This document shows, one piece after another, positions 61,930-64,000 of a stretch of 64,000 bases of DNA. The stretch comes from Ciborinia camelliae. Lineage: Eukaryota > Ascomycota > Leotiomycetes > Helotiales > Sclerotiniaceae. The DNA lies in the NCBI GenBank assembly GCA_025890175.1, contig JANPYM010000014.1, positions 195,052 through 259,051 on the forward strand, in the 5' to 3' direction. The stretch's first letter is position 1. Every line of letters begins with the position of its first letter. A model generated the notes under the pieces. It had not been told where the DNA came from. It ran no database searches and worked only from the letters and a program-made list of their open reading frames with translations. The translations under genes were made by a program, and so were the position numbers.

Positions 61930-63480
61930 ATGGTCTTCAGTAATGAGAAGGATTCTACAAAACCCGGCAGCTTCACATCTCGGCTCTTCAACTCGTTGCG
62001 CCCAAAAGCTTCTCGAAACAGATTGAGAACAGAGCCGGATGAAGGGGGATCAGTTCACTTGAAGGCAGAGTCGGATGCAGGGGGTACTGTCAAAAAATTA
62101 CGATCAAAGGGTTCTCGAAATATCTTGAGAAAGGAGCCGCCCCCTCGTCCGAAGACCGCAAATCCGAAAGGAAAAGGGGCTTCACAGGCCGCTCAAGATT
62201 TCCGCCCTAATGGCCGTTCGTTCGATTATGCAGTCGATGAGCAAACTGGAGAGCGAATCGATCATACCGCTTTACTACATGGTTTAGCACACGTGGGATC
62301 TTTTGATTCTATTAATGAAGCTTACGGTATGGATAATCCAGATAGGCCCCCAGGGGAGCCCGCCATAGCCAGTCTATCTTCAAGCCTTTGGGGACGTATT
62401 GTGGGATGCCTATCACTTAGTGATGCAGCGAGTCTCATATTCTCAAGCAAAACACTTTTAGATCGAATTGGGCGGGGTCCATGGCATGCTTTGGATCTAC
62501 CAGAGAACCATCGGTACAAAATTGAGTTTTTGGTTCACATGGACCGTGATCTTCCCAACCATCTTCTTTGTTTTCCTTGTGCAATATATCATGTTCGCAT
62601 AATACCGGGCGAAGAACGTTTGAAAGCCACACATATCATAAATCATCTTTTCGAATGTCCAAATGCTCTAACACAAGTCGCCCCGAGAACTCGACTGACC
62701 GTCGGACACACTCTTCCGTTTTCATTTGTGCAGCTTGTATTGCGATCAAATAACTATTCTTCAAACCACGGAATTCCAGTAGAGTCGATATGCAAACGCT
62801 GGAAAGATCCTCAACTTGGATCCCAAGGCACAGGAAGTTGGTCACATCAAAGCCGATATTATATTGACAAAGGTCATCTTCTCCTACGTGTGATCAGTCA
62901 ATGCTTCCCAGAACCAGACCTTCCTATAAGTGCCCAGCGAAATCTCTTATATTCCCGGGAGGATTACTTTCCATATTTCTCCGTCTGCGCTCACTGGAGG
63001 GACGGCGATCTCATGGATGTCTGCAAATGTGCTTTGGGGCACATACCCAAGCGCAGAGAAGCAATCTCGTCCCGGCTGAAAAGCGGTCCGAATGCTTTTT
63101 TTTCACCCGCAAGCCAAAGGAATCAGATGTCCTCACAATGCTCTGTATGTCAGCCAATGCGCCGATGTCCACGATGTCCCACAGAATACTTGATCGAGCT
63201 TAAATTTGCCGAGGATAAAAACGACGAAGTCAATAGATTCAAGCAAGCTATGACTGTGACGAGGTGGAGCGATCTAGGTAATGGAACATCCCCTTTATCA
63301 CCGGAATGGGCTGCGATCAATGGTGAATTCGAGAGCTATGATTCATTTGACACGGTTAAAGGGCGTGCGATTTCTGGAACTTTTGAGTCACAATTTGGTG
63401 TTACACTCCCTGGGCAGAGAATGTTATCACTTAATCCAAAAAATGAAACGAAAGGGGAAGCTGGTCATAATTGGTATTGA
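61930..63480 (+). CDS. F-box-like conserved fungal protein
   Basis: A single-exon frame of 516 residues. The N-terminal 100 residues are basic and repetitive: KASRNRLRTEPDEGG and KGSRNILRKEPPPR are two copies of one unit. A degenerate F-box-like segment lies at about residues 145-185 (IASLSSSLWGRIVGCLSLSDAASLIFSSKTL), a helix pattern that binds Skp1 in SCF ubiquitin ligases. Then comes a typical fungal C-terminal region with HHLLCFPCAIYHVR-like Cys residues and a Cys cluster, CSVCQPMRRCPRCP, near residue 415-430, which could bind zinc. In such proteins the Cys pairs often bracket the LCFPC and CPxCPTEY region. No target is known. The start ATG follows a clean leader, and length is usual for this class of orphan F-box proteins. 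Confidence 0.78.
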   Translation: MVFSNEKDSTKPGSFTSRLFNSLRPKASRNRLRTEPDEGGSVHLKAESDAGGTVKKLRSKGSRNILRKEPPPRPKTANPKGKGASQAAQDFRPNGRSFDYAVDEQTGERIDHTALLHGLAHVGSFDSINEAYGMDNPDRPPGEPAIASLSSSLWGRIVGCLSLSDAASLIFSSKTLLDRIGRGPWHALDLPENHRYKIEFLVHMDRDLPNHLLCFPCAIYHVRIIPGEERLKATHIINHLFECPNALTQVAPRTRLTVGHTLPFSFVQLVLRSNNYSSNHGIPVESICKRWKDPQLGSQGTGSWSHQSRYYIDKGHLLLRVISQCFPEPDLPISAQRNLLYSREDYFPYFSVCAHWRDGDLMDVCKCALGHIPKRREAISSRLKSGPNAFFSPASQRNQMSSQCSVCQPMRRCPRCPTEYLIELKFAEDKNDEVNRFKQAMTVTRWSDLGNGTSPLSPEWAAINGEFESYDSFDTVKGRAISGTFESQFGVTLPGQRMLSLNPKNETKGEAGHNWY

Positions 63481-63920
63481 GAAAGGTATAAGAAATCGTT
63501 GTTAATGTATCGTTATATGTTCTCATATAACCCTAATTCTCATGATATAAAGCGAAGTAAATGTTGAGGATTGCATTTGGGAATTGAAGGGGTGATGATA
63601 CCATTTACCCAAAAGGGCTTCATATCTTTCCTGAATTTGGACTTTGAAACAATTGTTCTTGTGGGGATCTGGGCCACTTATTGATAGCAGTTTGCTTTGT
63701 TATGTTTGTAAGTCTTACCTGTTATACCATTTGCTTCGCTCAATCAATTATATTTTGGGGGCCAAATGTACCAGGAATAAAATCCCTGCTCAGATCCCAG
63801 CTGTCTTACACCTACGTAAAAATTCTAAGCGCCTCCGGTGTCTGTAGCTGCTGTCATCGAACTCATGGAGCAACTTCTTTCGCCTGTACAGGTTTCTTTT
63901 GAAGAACTATAGACATCTCC
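63481..63920. other. spacer before right-edge gene
   Basis: Frames at 63644-63902 overlap in two phases without a known motif. Confidence 0.4.
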
Positions 63921-64000
63921 ATGTCACCAATTGTCTGTGAAACGTGTCAAAAGTTCAATCTTCGAAAACTCTTCCTGGATTCTGCTGCTCAAAACGCGAC
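63921..64000 (+). CDS. possible start of a HET-type gene, cut by the window edge
   Basis: The ATG at 63921 opens MSPIVCETCQKFNLRKLFLD and runs off the end (26 codons seen). A CxxC followed by F-N-L-R-K-L is the usual opening of fungal HET-domain proteins, which would make a second HET-family locus next to the pseudogene. With so little sequence this is a hint, not an identification. Confidence 0.35.
   Translation, partial: MSPIVCETCQKFNLRKLFLDSAAQNA

Overview
The window looks like nuclear DNA of a filamentous ascomycete. Most genes are split by short introns (about 48-150 nt) with GT(A/N)NGT donors, CTAAY-type branch sites and YAG acceptors. Intergenic space is large, rich in microsatellites and AT-rich blocks. 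The gene set (Reg1/Ryp1-type WOPR regulator, SDR-type mannitol dehydrogenase, HET-domain relic, SLC45-type sugar carrier) is typical of Pezizomycotina. A Sclerotiniaceae member (Botrytis/Sclerotinia-like) is my best guess, by inference only. Gene models below were built by hand-splicing; nearly every junction was checked for frame continuity.

Layout. 0-8.5 kb: a small proline-rich hypothetical protein, the complex III chaperone Cbp3, dihydrofolate reductase and an unclear minus-strand ORF. 9-16 kb: three minus-strand genes (BTB/POZ protein, DUF1295 membrane protein, NiCoT nickel transporter). 17-24 kb: NADP-mannitol dehydrogenase, an array of heptamer and octamer repeats, the mitochondrial DEAD-box helicase Mss116, and Mediator subunit Med22 divergent from twinfilin. 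25-31 kb: succinate/fumarate carrier Sfc1, an SLC45/GPH sugar transporter and a decayed amidase. 34-38 kb: a PARG-like (TIGR02452/DUF2263) protein divergent from mitochondrial asparaginyl-tRNA synthetase. 38-55.8 kb: the WOPR regulator, preceded by about 11 kb without a convincing gene. 55.8-64 kb: a HET-domain pseudogene, a conserved hypothetical protein, Golgi Sys1, an F-box-like protein and the start of a possible HET-type gene at the edge.

Mitochondrial functions recur (Cbp3, Mss116, Sfc1, mitochondrial AsnRS), but the genes are not arranged as a pathway cluster. I saw no secondary-metabolite cluster and no clear new multi-gene system. The most unusual points are: a HET gene broken by TGA at two conserved Trp positions; the gene-poor region upstream of the WOPR gene with a large inverted repeat inside; an alternative acceptor that would split the NiCoT metal site; a non-canonical PARG-like signature; and a false-looking assembly gap with duplicated flanks.
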